Positions 48,570 through 59,659 of a stretch of 64,000 nucleotides of DNA are shown one piece after another. The notes below the pieces were generated by a model that was not told the origin of the DNA, ran no database searches, and saw nothing but the letters and a program-made list of their open reading frames with translations. Within the stretch, counting starts at the first letter, position 1. Every line of letters starts with the position of its first letter. A program made the position numbers and the translations under genes. This stretch comes from Alentia gelatinosa (taxonomy: Eukaryota > Annelida > Polychaeta > Phyllodocida > Polynoidae): contig OX465579.1 in the NCBI GenBank assembly GCA_950022655.1, forward strand, positions 46,541,950 to 46,605,949. The letters run 5' to 3'.

Positions 48570-48871
48570 CTCATAAGCAGATCACCAGGAAACCGGAAGT
48601 AGAGCTGCTGCTTCTCATTTAGAGGCGGGTCCACCGTGCGCATGGCAGCGCCAAGTGCCACGCCCAGAACGAGACTGAGAAGTAGCAGGATTAGCAGCAG
48701 ATTTTGCAGCAGGAATTTGCAGGCTCGTGAACGGCAGCATGCTGAATGGCAGCAGGCACAACACTTTCGTTTGACTGGCGACTCCGGGTCCTTAGAGTAA
48801 GTCATGGCTTTGGTTGGCTGATTTTCTTCTTTGGATCTCTGGCAATGGTGGTTTTCTGTCTTTGTTTTCTA
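48570..48871 (-). CDS. SLC1 transporter first coding exon (5' UTR end, N-terminus, TM1)
   Basis: The exon follows CTTACTTTGGTTCCAG, has about 66 bases of untranslated leader, and starts translation at ATG 48805-48803. Residues 1-30 are cytoplasmic and hold eight cysteines within 15 positions (from Cys15 to Cys29, CCACCHSACCRSRAC), followed by TM1 (FLLQNLLLILLLLSLVLGVA). The end GDLLM plus a split Arg joins the next exon. This ATG is chosen because it gives the usual cytoplasmic N-terminus length and lies just after the acceptor. The coding part is 48570-48805. Confidence 0.92.
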
Positions 48872-49835
48872 CTGGAACCAAAGTAAGAAAAATATATTAG
48901 TGAATCAATCAACGGATGAATCGATGAATGAATGAAGTAATGGATGAATGAATGTCTGGAGGTATGTATTCCTGTATATCCTTGCATGTATAATGGATAA
49001 ACTAGAACTAGAAATAAGCAATAAACAGTAAAAGAATCAATTGTCACCGAACTAGAGTAACCAATTACAGCAAGGAAAGGTTATCATTCTCCAGAAAAAG
49101 GTTTACTCCCTATAAAAGTACGGTTTAAAACAAAATCTCAATAAAACAGAGGATTGTCCAGCTCATATCTGGATGCAGGAGCACATTTCTGTCAGTCTAT
49201 CATTACATCTAAAAATATTTTGCTATGGAAGCGGCTTGAATAATGTAATTTGTCCTAAAGTCATTGTTGTAGTTGAGGTAATTCATAAACACAGAACTAG
49301 CAATGTTATATTATCCGCTGTATGTCTTCCCATACCGCTGTCTCTGGGGCCCGTTTTATTTTAAACGCTCATTGAGGAAGACATTCCCAATGAAGGAGAC
49401 TTCCATGGACGACCTATTGGGCGAGAGTTCGTCAATCGCGTTTTATTACCCCTATCGTAGATAGGGAGAGAAATTCTTGTTCATACTCTCGTTTGAGGGG
49501 TCCCAAGGAACAAAATAGGCATGAAAGACACTATGGAGGAGACTTGAACGAGGATTTCTAAAGGCTGCAAGTGGTGCCACATAGTGGTACTTCTATAAAC
49601 TAATAATTTTAGAATATATATGAATCTGACTAAACATTTCAGATTTCTAACAATACAAGTTTGTATTCCAGTCAGAACAAACACATTTCCGCTACTAGTC
49701 TAATTGAATAAACAAGCATTTATTTGTTATTATGAATCACCCACGATACCCCTAGGAGTGTTGCCCGCCAGGATAGGTATAGGAGACTAGGGATAAGGTA
49801 TCCCGGCCCAACAATAAATAAAAATAACTTAAATG

Positions 49836-49930
49836 GACCTCGGGAATTGTCAGCTACAACTGTCCTTCCCCACGGTGATTTGAAAAATCAAACCCAAACC
49901 CTCGTACGACCTCTCCTCGGTCATCCTATT
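49836..49930 (+). repeat. Dispersed repeat, copy A
   Basis: ATGGACCTCGGGAATTGTCA and the following 75 bases match 55871-55970 with about three quarters of positions identical by eye, including a shared AAACCCAAACCCTC block. Family and full length unknown. Confidence 0.6.
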
Positions 49931-51789
49931 CTCGTTTGTCAAGAAAATAAAGATCCCCCTGCTGTCGACGTCCAAATAACTACCATCATCTTACCGGATG
50001 TAATGTTCACATTCGACCTGTATAGGTTTATATTTGTTTATACATGTATACATGTAATAGAATATATGCCTGTACATGATACGGAATGTATTACATTCAT
50101 TAGAATATGAGATGATTTTTAGGAATCAGCATCTTTTTTTTTTACATGCATGTGCATTTTAAAGATTATCATCGTCCGAATTGCATCTACTACCAGCACC
50201 TAGGGATCACAACTTCTCAATGCCAGTGTCAGTACATCGCAACATGTTCATGGGTTACTCTGAACTCTTAAATCATTTAGACTCCTATATGGGTAACCCT
50301 TCAAGTGTAGATAGCATAGCCATTGGTAGGTCTACAAATCTTATGCCATAACCATATTTACTTGGTTTAGGAATTTACCTACTATCCTGTGTACCTTGAC
50401 CTATATATATATATATATATATTTAGCTTACGGCGATAGTTATGCCAGTTTTTTACTTTGTTTACAAATAGACTATGTCCAGGCGAAGATTTTTATTTGG
50501 ACTGCACGGATTTACCTTGTGTACATACTCAGTGTAGCCTAGATCTTGAACACACAAACCTATATATGTGTTTATCTAAACTTAAAAAATGTGTAGCTGG
50601 TTACAACGCCCTCGCCGTGAGGAAAATCCTCATTCCGTGGTGATGCTATACTTTGCTTTTTTCTTGGAACATGTAGATGTAGGAGTGCATCGGTGATGTC
50701 AGTACACTACATCATAGGCAGAAATATCTTTCCTATCCACATCACGAAGAGGCAGTGTTGTTATATGTGACAGTTCCGGAACGTCTCTCATCAACCATTT
50801 TCAACATCCCCACCCACCTCTAACTCCCGCCTTTTATTAAGAAATATTGCTTTTCTATATTTGACTCTATGACATTCACTGGACTACATACATAACACGA
50901 ATCTTGAGAACCTATAATGCTGTAGATCAATGTGGGCCAAGGGGAGGAGAGGCGGTAGGACCAGGATTCTTTAATCTTTCAACCCAATGATAAAGCAAGG
51001 GATGGAGGCTTTATATATTTCGGTCTAGAATAGGTTTGTTGCGGCCACTTTGTATTATGGTAAAAACAAGTCAGCAAATGAATCTTCAACATTGTTCAAT
51101 CAAAAAACCTATTATAACCTCATTACATTTATCAAGAAAATATAGATCAGGGGCATCAATGAATGGTAAAATACAATCCTTCAACGAAATGAGATAACAA
51201 GAGTTGAATGAATTAAGCGATGCCATTTCCATGCCATATAAGCCTACGCACATAATCATCATTTATAGGTCTTCCCAGTCTCAGCTTCAGAGTTCTATCA
51301 GATCTAGTACGGAAGGTACTTACTTCACGGTTCTTAATTTTTGTATAGTTTACAAATGATTCCTAGTAGATGTTTCTAGCATATATCTCCTGTGACAGAT
51401 AAATTAACACGCAAGTCTGAGAGGCGTTCGTATAGTATTGTACCTTCTTGTTAGGTTCTCAAACTTCTATTTTGCATTAATTACAAATTAGTATTGAATC
51501 TATTCTAACGCTCCTCATCCATGGTGACCAGAAAATGTTCCAATTATATGGGCCTACAGTTTATCTTAGCCATAGGCTTAACCTTAGGAACTCATTCTCA
51601 ACAGGCTTGTGAGTATGGTAATTCATACTCAATGGGTGATAAACAGATACATATTTTTAATTTTTTGTGTTTGGCCCGAGTCCCTGTTCGCCATCTCGTT
51701 TGGAGCACTTTGGAATATTCATTCAGCTATTGTCACGTATGGTAACGTGAAAAAAAGGTTTGACTTTCTCGAGCACAAAATGTATATCA

Positions 51790-52080
51790 TACAAATTAAG
51801 TAAAGCTAGCCTAGGCCCAAGGTTAGTTGAAAGGTTCAAACGCTATCTAACAAATCGTGCTTATCAAACCTCATATGTTGGTACTGAGTCAGCTTTCTAC
51901 CCTCTGACTTTGGAATGCCTCAGGGTTGAATTCTTGGGCCATTACTGTTTCTCATGTATATTAATGACCTGCTAAATGTAATGCAGTACTGCCAACTAAT
52001 CTAGAACTAGATCTAAACAAGGTTACTAACTGGAAAACAGTTCATCGACTGGTATTTGACTATATCATTTTAGATAAGAT
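51790..52080 (+). pseudogene. Degenerate reverse-transcriptase fragment (non-LTR retrotransposon)
   Basis: On the plus strand, antisense to the host gene, LVERFKRYLTNRAYQTSYVG is followed after a frameshift by DFGMPQG, a stop, and ILGPLLFLMYINDLLN, which is the Q-G-x-x-L-G-P reverse-transcriptase block. A later piece, LDLNKVTNWKTVH, matches the region after the catalytic box, and the YADD box between them appears deleted. This is an inactive LINE relic of the CR1/Jockey-like type. Confidence 0.7.
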
Positions 52081-52715
52081 ATAGTAACATGGTACCAAGA
52101 CGAAACTTCTAAGAATTTTGTAAACACCATTGAAAATAAACAACAAAACAATATGATTCTGTAACAGAATGACATCTACCTGTGTGTGTATTTAAAACCT
52201 GAATTGATAAGCATACTACTACTTATATCCAAAAAAGTGATGTTAATCTTTAGTTAATTCTGAAGGTCCGAACATACCTCAGTCAAAACTCATCAAACAA
52301 AATAATTTTGATAATCGCTAGCGCAGATCATTGCTCCTTCCTTATTAGTTGTTCTAAAAGCAAAACAGGAATGAAAATGAACCGACTCTTATATACAGGA
52401 ATGAGAACGGTTATAGGGAATGATTGCTACCATAATAACACAATAACTCGACAATAACCAATAACAGTCAAGTTCCACTTACAACATTCAGAAGATCAGA
52501 GAATTACACAATCGTAGTCTGTAACCTATTCAGACTAAACCTGATTCATGGAGAACATGAATTCCTCTGGTACATATATCTGGATATATTCAGCCATCCA
52601 CTACCTTAGTATATATACTTTATACAACACGAGTCCAATAAATTTAACCTAATACAGAACTCTCAATATAGTAATTTCTTCCCATTGATTCAGATAATAT
52701 TTAGGTAGAACTCAC

Positions 52716-52790
52716 CTGTTAAGTTCTCATGTGAAGGACGTTAAGTTTGACGCATGGAGACAGCATGAATGACGGGCACACATATATCTC
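52716..52790 (-). other. Noncoding leader exon of the SLC1 gene (inferred)
   Basis: A strong donor, AACAG|GTGAGT, occurs on the minus strand at 52716/52715, about 100 bases downstream of a TATA box. The exon would start about 30 bases after the TATA element, near 52788. It contains short ATG-started frames that could act as upstream ORFs. The start position is an estimate. Confidence 0.45.
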
Positions 52791-52811
52791 TCGTGTTACA
52801 TCTAACGTTGA

Positions 52812-52818
52812 CTTTATA
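52812..52818 (-). promoter_or_regulatory. TATA box of the SLC1 gene (candidate)
   Basis: TATAAAG on the minus strand lies inside the perfect palindrome GACTTTATAAAGTC (52810-52823), so it reads as a TATA element both ways. The CpG-rich sequence just upstream on the minus strand (52823-53040) supports a promoter here. Confidence 0.45.
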
Positions 52819-52862
52819 AAGTCGCGCCGCTCCCACCTCAGCCGTCTGTTGACGTATGCGCA

Positions 52863-52872
52863 GGGAAATCCC
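52863..52872. promoter_or_regulatory. Perfect kappaB-type palindrome
   Basis: GGGAAATCCC fits the NF-kappaB consensus GGGRNWYYCC and is about 45 bases upstream of the TATA element on the minus strand. Mammalian EAAT2 is known to be controlled by NF-kappaB. Whether this site works is inference. Confidence 0.35.
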
Positions 52873-53040
52873 ACCTCAGTGTGTGATCACCTTCTCGTCT
52901 GTAGGTAAAGTGTGAGGGCCTCGTGACGGAGAGGGATCCACCGCACTAAAGTGTTTGTTGTGTGGTTTTTGGGGCCTGGCTCGCGTACACCAGTCCCGGG
53001 GGGATTTTATATCGGCCACGGGAGGAGTCAGGTACGAATA

Positions 53041-53438
53041 TTTATCAACCCACCGCGACTCCTGGCCGACAGGGATGGTGGGGGGTATGAATCGCCGTTA
53101 ATTTAACTGGTCCATATGCGTACGTATGGCCGCCTATTCAGTCTCGGAATGTGAGAACTGGATCTCTCTCGTATAATTACAACGCTTTTGAATAGATGTT
53201 TTGAACCAAGGAGATGTGATGGGGTATTTTGTTAAATATTCGGTCAAATCTACCCAATCCATCGACAATTCGCTGAATCGCTGTGAGCTGCATCATAGAT
53301 TGTTGTGATTCACACCACGACACGTTGAATGGGTATATTTGTCAATATAAGGTCTCTGCAAAATTGCGATTAGATAATAACTCGGGTGATTTTATTTTGT
53401 GGTATAAATGTATCTGGAGATAAGCATCTTAAACCTTA
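53041..53438. other. Flanking sequence between promoter and transposon nest
   Basis: AT-rich. I see nothing distinctive. Confidence 0.5.
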
Positions 53439-54789
53439 GGCCCAGCGTCCACCTACTACGATATGGCACCGATATGGTCTACGATGCACCTCCCGATAAA
53501 AAATAAAAATCGCGTCGGAAGGTTACCTGATATCGGGGCAGTTGACCACCTTTCTGCGATTAGACACCGATAAAAACCCCATACAATGCGTGGTGAATTG
53601 GCATGTGTAGACATATGTCTACGATTTTGCACCTTTCCGATATGGCACCGATTTTGACATTTTGTATCGGTGCCATATCGGTAGGTCTACGATTCTATCG
53701 TAGTATAGGCCTATTCCACCAAAAAGGCCCTCAGCAGGCCCTCAACAGGCGGGTTTTTGCCTTCCAGCCGGCATTTGCCGCCGGGGCCGGCCACCCGGCC
53801 GCCCCTAAACCCCTAAATTCTAGGAGCTGTTCCACCAAAGCCCCATGAGGCGACCAACAGGCGTACACAAGGCGCCCGGCGAGCATCCATAGAGCCGGCC
53901 GGATCCGGCGCGGCGATACACTTGCAGCGGGTTCGCTATTGCCATCTGGTGGACGTTGGCGGCACTAACACGCAATACCCCAGTTCTCTATCGATCCGAT
54001 AGGCGGCGCAGCGTGCGGCAATACACTACGCCGCTCTGAACCCGCGAAAGTCGCGTATCGAGCGGAGCAGTGTGTCAGCGTGTCGGGATTTGTACGGGAA
54101 CGGTCAGAAAACGTCAAATAACCGCGGAATTACAGGTTAAATCGAACAATGAAGGTAAATAAAGATAAGGATTGATGTTATGAATGTGTATATTTGACTC
54201 TGGTGCTTATATTTTGCCCAAACTGCCGCAACTGTCCGATATTTCGGTCTCTGTATCGTCCGCGGGATAGCCTGCTCCATGTTGACGGTGTGTGTAGGAG
54301 TACACGCGGGCAAGGGGTCAACGCAAACTCGGGGAACAGCTCTCCGCCTCACGCTCTTGGCGTGCCCGCCGGCCTGCCGGGGGCTTAAATTCAAATCAAA
54401 CAGTTTTCCTCCAGCAGGGCTTTGCGGGGGAGGTCGTGATCACAATGCCCGGCCGGCCTGCCGGCCTTCTCTGTGGTTATCACTATATTTTGGTGGAACA
54501 CTTCCAAAATTGGCTGTTGCACCGAGTATTGTCCCCGGCCGGCGGCCAGCGGCCACCAACAGGTCAGCCGATTCTGGCCGGCTATGGGGTTTTGGAGGCA
54601 CGGTGGCCGGCAGGGGCCGGCCGGCAGGGGCCTGTGAGCTCTCATGAGCTGTTCCACCAAGCAGATTATCGCCACCGGCGGGAGGTTTGGGCCGGCTATT
54701 GCCGCCTATCGCCAATAGGCGACCACAAGGGGCCCGGCCTGGGCTTGTGCTTCCTTGGTGGAATAGGCCTCGTTGGTGGACGCCGGGCC
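53439..54789. mobile_element. Inverted-repeat DNA element (MITE), copy 2, interrupted
   Basis: The left end GGCCCAGCGTCCACCTACTA and the right end TGGTGGACGCCGGGCC match the element at 13118-13399 in opposite orientation. Internal sequence 53439-53705 is a near-complete reverse-complement copy. The last 18 bases are separated from it by about 1.06 kb of foreign GC-rich DNA (53708-54769). The flanks are TTA and TAA. Confidence 0.85.
53708..54769. mobile_element. GC-rich inverted-repeat element nested in the MITE
   Basis: The left end GGCCTATTCCACCAA and the right end TTGGTGGAATAGGCC are perfect 15-bp inverted repeats. The word GTTCCACCAA recurs inside at 53829-53838 and 54651-54660 and inverted at 54490-54499, like subterminal binding sites for a transposase. 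The interior is full of GGCCGGCC and CCGGC words and CpG, far more GC-rich than the genome around it. No transposase is readable, so this is a nonautonomous element or a decayed one. Confidence 0.75.
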
Positions 54790-55690
54790 TAATGTTGACC
54801 GCATTATACTTTGAGGTATTATTGGTCCATGTTGATTTAATAAATTATCTCTTCAGCCTTAACTGCAAAAAAGGTCAGTATTTGCTGTTTTTGTCTCACT
54901 AACGTTATGATTAATTTTTGGCACTTCAGAATTTGGTAATATACATCACTATTTCAAAGACTGCATCAAATACTCTTAAGCTAACTGATAAATGAAGTAT
55001 ATTAACCATAATCTTGAATAGATTTGTTTGTAATCATTCTTCATTAAACCATGAATGATTTTATTAATGCGACATAATCCATGCTGTTGTTATATTATCA
55101 TCACATACTAATTCCTTTCGTGAGTTGTGTCCTCTACGGTTTATGTAGACAACGTGACGCGCCCAGGGGCATTTCATACTGAATGGTGGTGATGGCACAG
55201 TGGGAGGCAATATGTAAAATGCATGTGCACGTGTAATTTAAACGGCGTGTGAGAATTGTTTTCTCAGATCAGAAGTAACTGTACTAGGCAAAATTCTGTC
55301 TGATGAATAACCTTACAAAGGTGTTGTAGTTCCTTTATATATGGAATCAATTGCCGACGATAAAGGCCTTCGATTTGTTATTTCATAACAGGAAATCTGT
55401 TCTCTAGCACTGTATAGAATTAGATGTGGTTTAATAGTCATGTCTGAACCGGCAACAAGTATCTTTCCCCCGACGCCAAAGTAAACACCGGGTGACAGGT
55501 GCTGTTCCATCGATAACAGCAGTTGTCGTCGCCATCTTCCCGGTTCGCTCTTGAACCAATCCAATATCCTGGCTACTGATGACTGAACTAGCAAACACTC
55601 TGTGCCCCATATAATGATGTCGAATTGTATTTCTCATTTTACTTTTTTAATTATCTCAAGTTACTCCTTGATTGTCTATTGTCTAGCCCA
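54790..55690. other. Intergenic, AT-rich
   Basis: No gene recognised. Overlapping minus-strand open frames at 55313-55637 have no domain. Confidence 0.55.
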
Positions 55691-55870
55691 AACCAAGCGG
55701 ACACAGCGAAACCTCAGGCGAAAGAGACCATTCCCTAAGGGCGGGAATGCTTTCACAGTCCTATACCACTGATATATGAGTACTCTGGTCGTCTGCTTGA
55801 GAGTCACATAGGCTCCCTTGGTTCTCGCTTTTCAAGAGGTACCATTCTCCTACTATACACTATTAAAGCA

Positions 55871-56340
55871 AAATGGACGAAACCTCGTGGATCGTCAGCC
55901 ACAACTATCCTTTCCCATGATAAATCGAATTATTAAACCCAAACCCTCCTAGGACCTCTCTTTGGACATTCAAGTATTGTTTGGGTTGATAGTTAAACGC
56001 CCCCTGGTGCCTTCTAACGAACAAACACTGGAGCTAGATTAGTTTTAGATTGGACCCACTGTCTCCACTCTATTCCTATTAAAAGGTTGGTGTGGTTGTC
56101 TCGAGGCCTTATCCTTGAACATCAATCTCGGAAGAAGCAATTGGGTTCTGGGAGCCGAAATATTTACAAGGTAATGTCCATAGTTCATAAAAATGATAAT
56201 TAAGTCTAACTTGATGGTAATTTTATTTTAAAATCCATACAAAATAAAACCCTAATGGAGAAACGGCTTCAAGAGTACGAGATGATAAAATCTCCATGTG
56301 GTATGAACGATTTGCAGGGAGAGTGCTAGACACTTACCTC
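55871..56340 (+). repeat. Dispersed repeat, copy B
   Basis: The first 100 bases match 49836-49930. The rest (from about 56045, with ATTAAAAGGTTGGTGTGGTT, AACGGCTTCAAGAGTA and GCAGGGAGAGTG) matches 59660-60340 in the same order and orientation, with insertions in the latter. This shows one longer repeat family present in fragments. It has no recognised coding content. Confidence 0.6.
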
Positions 56341-56376
56341 TTGAAGGACCTCTGGTGAAAATTTATCGTACTTATA

Positions 56377-58505
56377 GGCCCGGCGTCCACCTACTACGAT
56401 ATTTTTTTTTATTCAATGAAAACTTTTACGACATACAAAGTTCACCATCCAGGGGTGTTCTTCCACTTTGGAGTCACATGTACACACAATACGGACATAA
56501 CAGGACACAATTACTGACGATACATGACGTCACAGGACCATACATCCAGATTTAGTTTTACCGCGGAAAATATGTTCTTATGAACTTGTTTTAAGATTGT
56601 TCATCAAGTATATCTATAGACATCATTACTTCTTTTAAGTTCGACTTAAAGGCATCTCCGTAGGGCTTCATTTGTTGTTGGGCGGGAAGGCGATCCCAGT
56701 ACTTGCTTCCGATGTACAGAGGGGAATTTTTTAATCTTTCAGTTCTTGGTTTTTGAAGTTTAATCTTGATCTTCTCTTCACTTCGAGTTCTCTTCACTTT
56801 GTAGTCGTATACATGCTCATCGTCATCGGTCCACCATTTTATTAAATTTAATAAATGATTTACACGCCTTATGTTAAGTGGCCTAGTTTTGCAGATCGAG
56901 TACAGATCGAAGTTACTAATATCCTTTGTTTTCCTCCCTATTGCAGTGCCTAGTGCTTTATTGACTAGGGTCTGTAGTTTTTGTTTCTTATCTTTAGTCA
57001 TTAGTGTTTGTATATGGTCAGCATATTCAATAACGGGTAGTAACATATGTTTCACTACTTTTACACTTGACCCGGTATTGAGTAGATATCTTATCTTTTT
57101 AAATTAAAAAAATTTAAGGTTGAAGTCTTTTATTATTTTTTTGAAGTGTTCATTAAAGGTCAGGCAATTGTCAATCAGTATACCCAGATACCTATACTTA
57201 CTCACAGCTTTGATGACATTTTCTCCTATTACAATATCCTTGTGCTTATTTATTCCTCGCATGTTACCGAACCACATGATCTTTGTTTTTCCATAGTTCA
57301 AACGAATTTGGTTCTTAGTAGTCCACTGATAGACCAATTCTAAGCTGTTTTGTTGTAATAAAGTAGCCTGTTCTTGGGTATCTCCAACAGTAAGAAGAGC
57401 AATGTCATCTGCGTATAGAATTGGCAATGAACTAAAGGGAATGTCAACAATATCGTTAATAAATAACAAGAACAACAGAGGGCCAAGTATCAACCCTTGA
57501 GGGACACCACATTTCGTATGCATATAATCTGAGGTAACTTGCCCTAATTTAAGATTCACTTCGAGGTTATTTAAATAGCTCTGGATTACTTGGACTGTAT
57601 TTTTATCAAGTTGGTAGTTAGTTAGTTTCTTTATTAGTGTACTGTGATTTACTGAATCGAAAGCCTTTCGAAAATCCAAAAAGGCAATTGATACTACTTT
57701 CTTTCTATCCAAGGCAGTTGTTATTGCTGTTACAACCGAAAAGATTGCCTGTGCCGTCTACCTTCCAGGTAAGAATCCAAATTGTTTGTCCGATACTAGG
57801 TTAAATTTAGTTATAGTTTCCAGTAGCAGCTTGTGAATAACTTTTTCAAAAACTTTTGACATTAAATTTAATACTGTGAAGGGTCGCCAGTTGGTGAACT
57901 TCGTTAGGTCCCCTTCTTTAGGAATTGGGGTTATTGTTCCTCGTTTTAATACATCTGGGAATACGTTGTTCTTGAAGCAGTCATTTATCAATACAACAAT
58001 TATATCTGGATTTTGTAGTAATATTCTTTTTAACACATGACTATTTACTTTAACCATACCAGTACTCTTGTTATTGTCCAGGCCATTTAAAATTTTTTCC
58101 ACTTCTTCCACATTTGTTTCTTCTAGGGTAGCTTCCAATTCTTCATAGTCTTCTATATCAATTTCTTTTAGTGGTCTTGTTATTTGTTGTTGGTCTGCGG
58201 TGTCCGCTCCGATGTTAATAAAATATTTGTCAAGATCATTACATTTCTCTTTCAGTGTCTCATTTTTATTTATAGGAAAACAAAAAAACTAAATCGCGTC
58301 GGAAGGTCACCTAATATCGGGGCAGTTGACCATGTTTCTGCGATTAGACACCGATAAAAAAACCCATACAATGCATGGTGGATTGGCATGTCTAGACATA
58401 TGTCTACGATTTTGCAACTTCCCGATATGTCTCCGATATTTTCTTTTTGTATCGGTGCCATATCGGTAGATCTAAATTTCTATCGTAGTAGGTGGACGCC
58501 AGGCC
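56377..58505. mobile_element. Inverted-repeat DNA element (MITE), copy 3, split by a LINE
   Basis: The left end GGCCCGGCGTCCACCTACTA at 56377 and the right end GTAGTAGGTGGACGCCAGGCC at 58485-58505 are the family's inverted termini. About 25 bases of left end and about 220 bases of right part (58286-58505) remain, in the same orientation as copy 2. About 1.9 kb of retrotransposon lies between, and about 50 bases of the MITE are missing at the junction. Confidence 0.85.
56402..58284 (-). pseudogene. 5'-truncated non-LTR retrotransposon with reverse transcriptase, two stops
   Basis: One minus-strand frame runs from about 58270 to 56591 with only two stop codons, TAG at 57758-57760 and TAA at 57104-57106, and no frameshift. 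RT motifs in order are TPIPKEGD and NWRPFTVLN, then FLPGR, AFLDFRKAFDSVNH with the first catalytic Asp, CGVPQGLILGPLLFLLFIND, LYADDIALL (catalytic YADD), KTKIMWFG and YRYLGILID. The C-terminal part ends SIDILDEQS. The 3' tail appears as T9 on the plus strand at 56402-56410. The endonuclease domain is missing through 5' truncation. RT type is CR1/Jockey-like. It inserted into the MITE and is recent enough to keep a nearly intact frame. Confidence 0.9.
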
Positions 58506-58749
58506 TAAGTCTAGCCCTACTTGTCAGTTTTTAATGAATATTCTATAAGGTTATCTATTATATTGTGAAAGGTCTATATTTTGTTTTGCTATTAATTTTG
58601 AACCGATGTAAATAGGTTGATGGGGGTCGTGAGAGGAGAGGCATGATTTGCATAGCTCAAGGTCGCGAAGAATATATTCCTCTACCTGTCCTATGATTTA
58701 TATGGAGAGGGAACCAGCCTAGGAATATAGTGCCATATCCCGGCAAAGT

Positions 58750-59065
58750 TACGCTGGCCGCCAGAGCTACACAATGTTAGCTCTGGTCAGGTTGCATCCG
58801 TGGCCACCTTGACCCAGTAGTGGGAACTGATTGTTACTCTCTTACCCGATCTTTTCTACTGCTTGGAGAGTGTGTTATTTCATAACCTCGAAGCCAATTT
58901 CCCATTTCCCCATTTCCTCTTTTGTGTAAAATACAAAGGAACATAAACCTAGGTTTCATTATCAAATTGTGTGCTTTGAATATTTCTTATCAAGTATTTC
59001 TAACTTTAGAGACTATATAGAACAAGAGTACTTGATTTGAGGTGTAAAGCTGCAGCTGCCTTACG
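58750..59065 (+). repeat. Direct repeat, left copy, with 9-bp hairpin
   Basis: It starts GGCCGCCAGAGCTACACAAT and resembles 60452-60770 over about 320 bases, diverged with gaps. CCAGAGCTA...TAGCTCTGG forms a hairpin near the start that is kept in both copies even though the loop differs. Confidence 0.65.
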
Positions 59066-59169
59066 GTAGGCAGACGGTATTGCCCCCTTGTGTGAAAATG
59101 GCAAAGCTAGATTCTCCAATACGGTGACTGTTCCCCAACGTGAAGGTAACTTCCGGGTGCACCCCACTC

Positions 59170-59436
59170 ATAAGTTCTCACACTCTCTAAGTCATATTCT
59201 GTACTCTCAGAATTCTTAACAAACTAGGCTTATAGCCTTGAGAATCCACTGGCCTGCCTCCCGTGCTAAAGACGTACATCAATGCAACCAAAGATTCCTA
59301 TAATCTCAATGATGCCACCTAACGGGAATACTGTGGATTCTCAAGGCTCTAAGCCTAGTTCGTTAAGAACTCTTCTCCCATAGAGCACAGTGGGAACCTT
59401 GTACAGATTACGACTTAGAGAGTGCGAGATCTTACG
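59170..59436. repeat. Imperfect inverted repeat with arms of 80-105 bases
   Basis: The left arm 59170-59250 (with AACAAACTAGGCTTATAGCC and TTGAGAATCCAC) pairs with the right arm 59332-59436 (GTGGATTCTCAAGGCTCTAA, GCCTAGTTCGTTAAGAA, CGACTTAGAGAGTG). The right arm carries about 20 extra bases. The loop is about 80 bases. A minus-strand open frame of 131 codons (59341-59736) overlaps the right arm and has no recognised domain. Confidence 0.75.
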
Positions 59437-59659
59437 AGAGGGGTGCCATAAACATTGTAATTGTTCTTGGCTCTTTCTCGGTATGATGATATATAATGAA
59501 CCGCTCTTCATTTTTAAGGTTGGCTTTCTACTCCGGTCGCTCAGAATGGCCGCAACCATGCGTGTTCGATAGACCCGTAGGAAGTAACGAGAAAAAGCCT
59601 TTGAGTGGGGCGGGTAGGTAAAAAATTGAGTATATCCATTGAGTAAAAGCAATGGAGAG

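Larger units (their letters stand above)
48872..52715 (-). other. First intron of the SLC1 gene
   Basis: A 3.8-kb intron within the 5' UTR (donor GTGAGT at 52715-52710, acceptor CAG at 48872). It contains GAAT-rich sequence at 48905-48957, one copy of a dispersed repeat (49836-49930), a short TA repeat (50401-50421) and a degenerate reverse-transcriptase fragment (about 51790-52080). Confidence 0.6.
38068..52790 (-). other. Gene span: SLC1 family excitatory amino acid transporter
   Basis: Nine coding exons and one leader exon give a 528-residue protein with every intron GT-AG and every junction in phase. SLC1 proteins are trimeric plasma-membrane carriers that take up glutamate or aspartate with 3 Na+ and 1 H+, with K+ counter-transport. 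The protein has 8 membrane helices plus two re-entrant hairpins. The family marks are all present: [18 protein letters not shown] in TM2, SSSATLPVT in hairpin 1, NMDGT in TM7, [12 protein letters not shown] in hairpin 2 and the D-x3-D-x2-RT-x2-N-x3-D series in TM8. The length is usual for the family. The Arg at about residue 461 indicates acidic substrates. The NVEGDA context of TM8 is more like ASCT proteins, so a neutral amino acid carrier is the less likely alternative. Confidence 0.95.
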
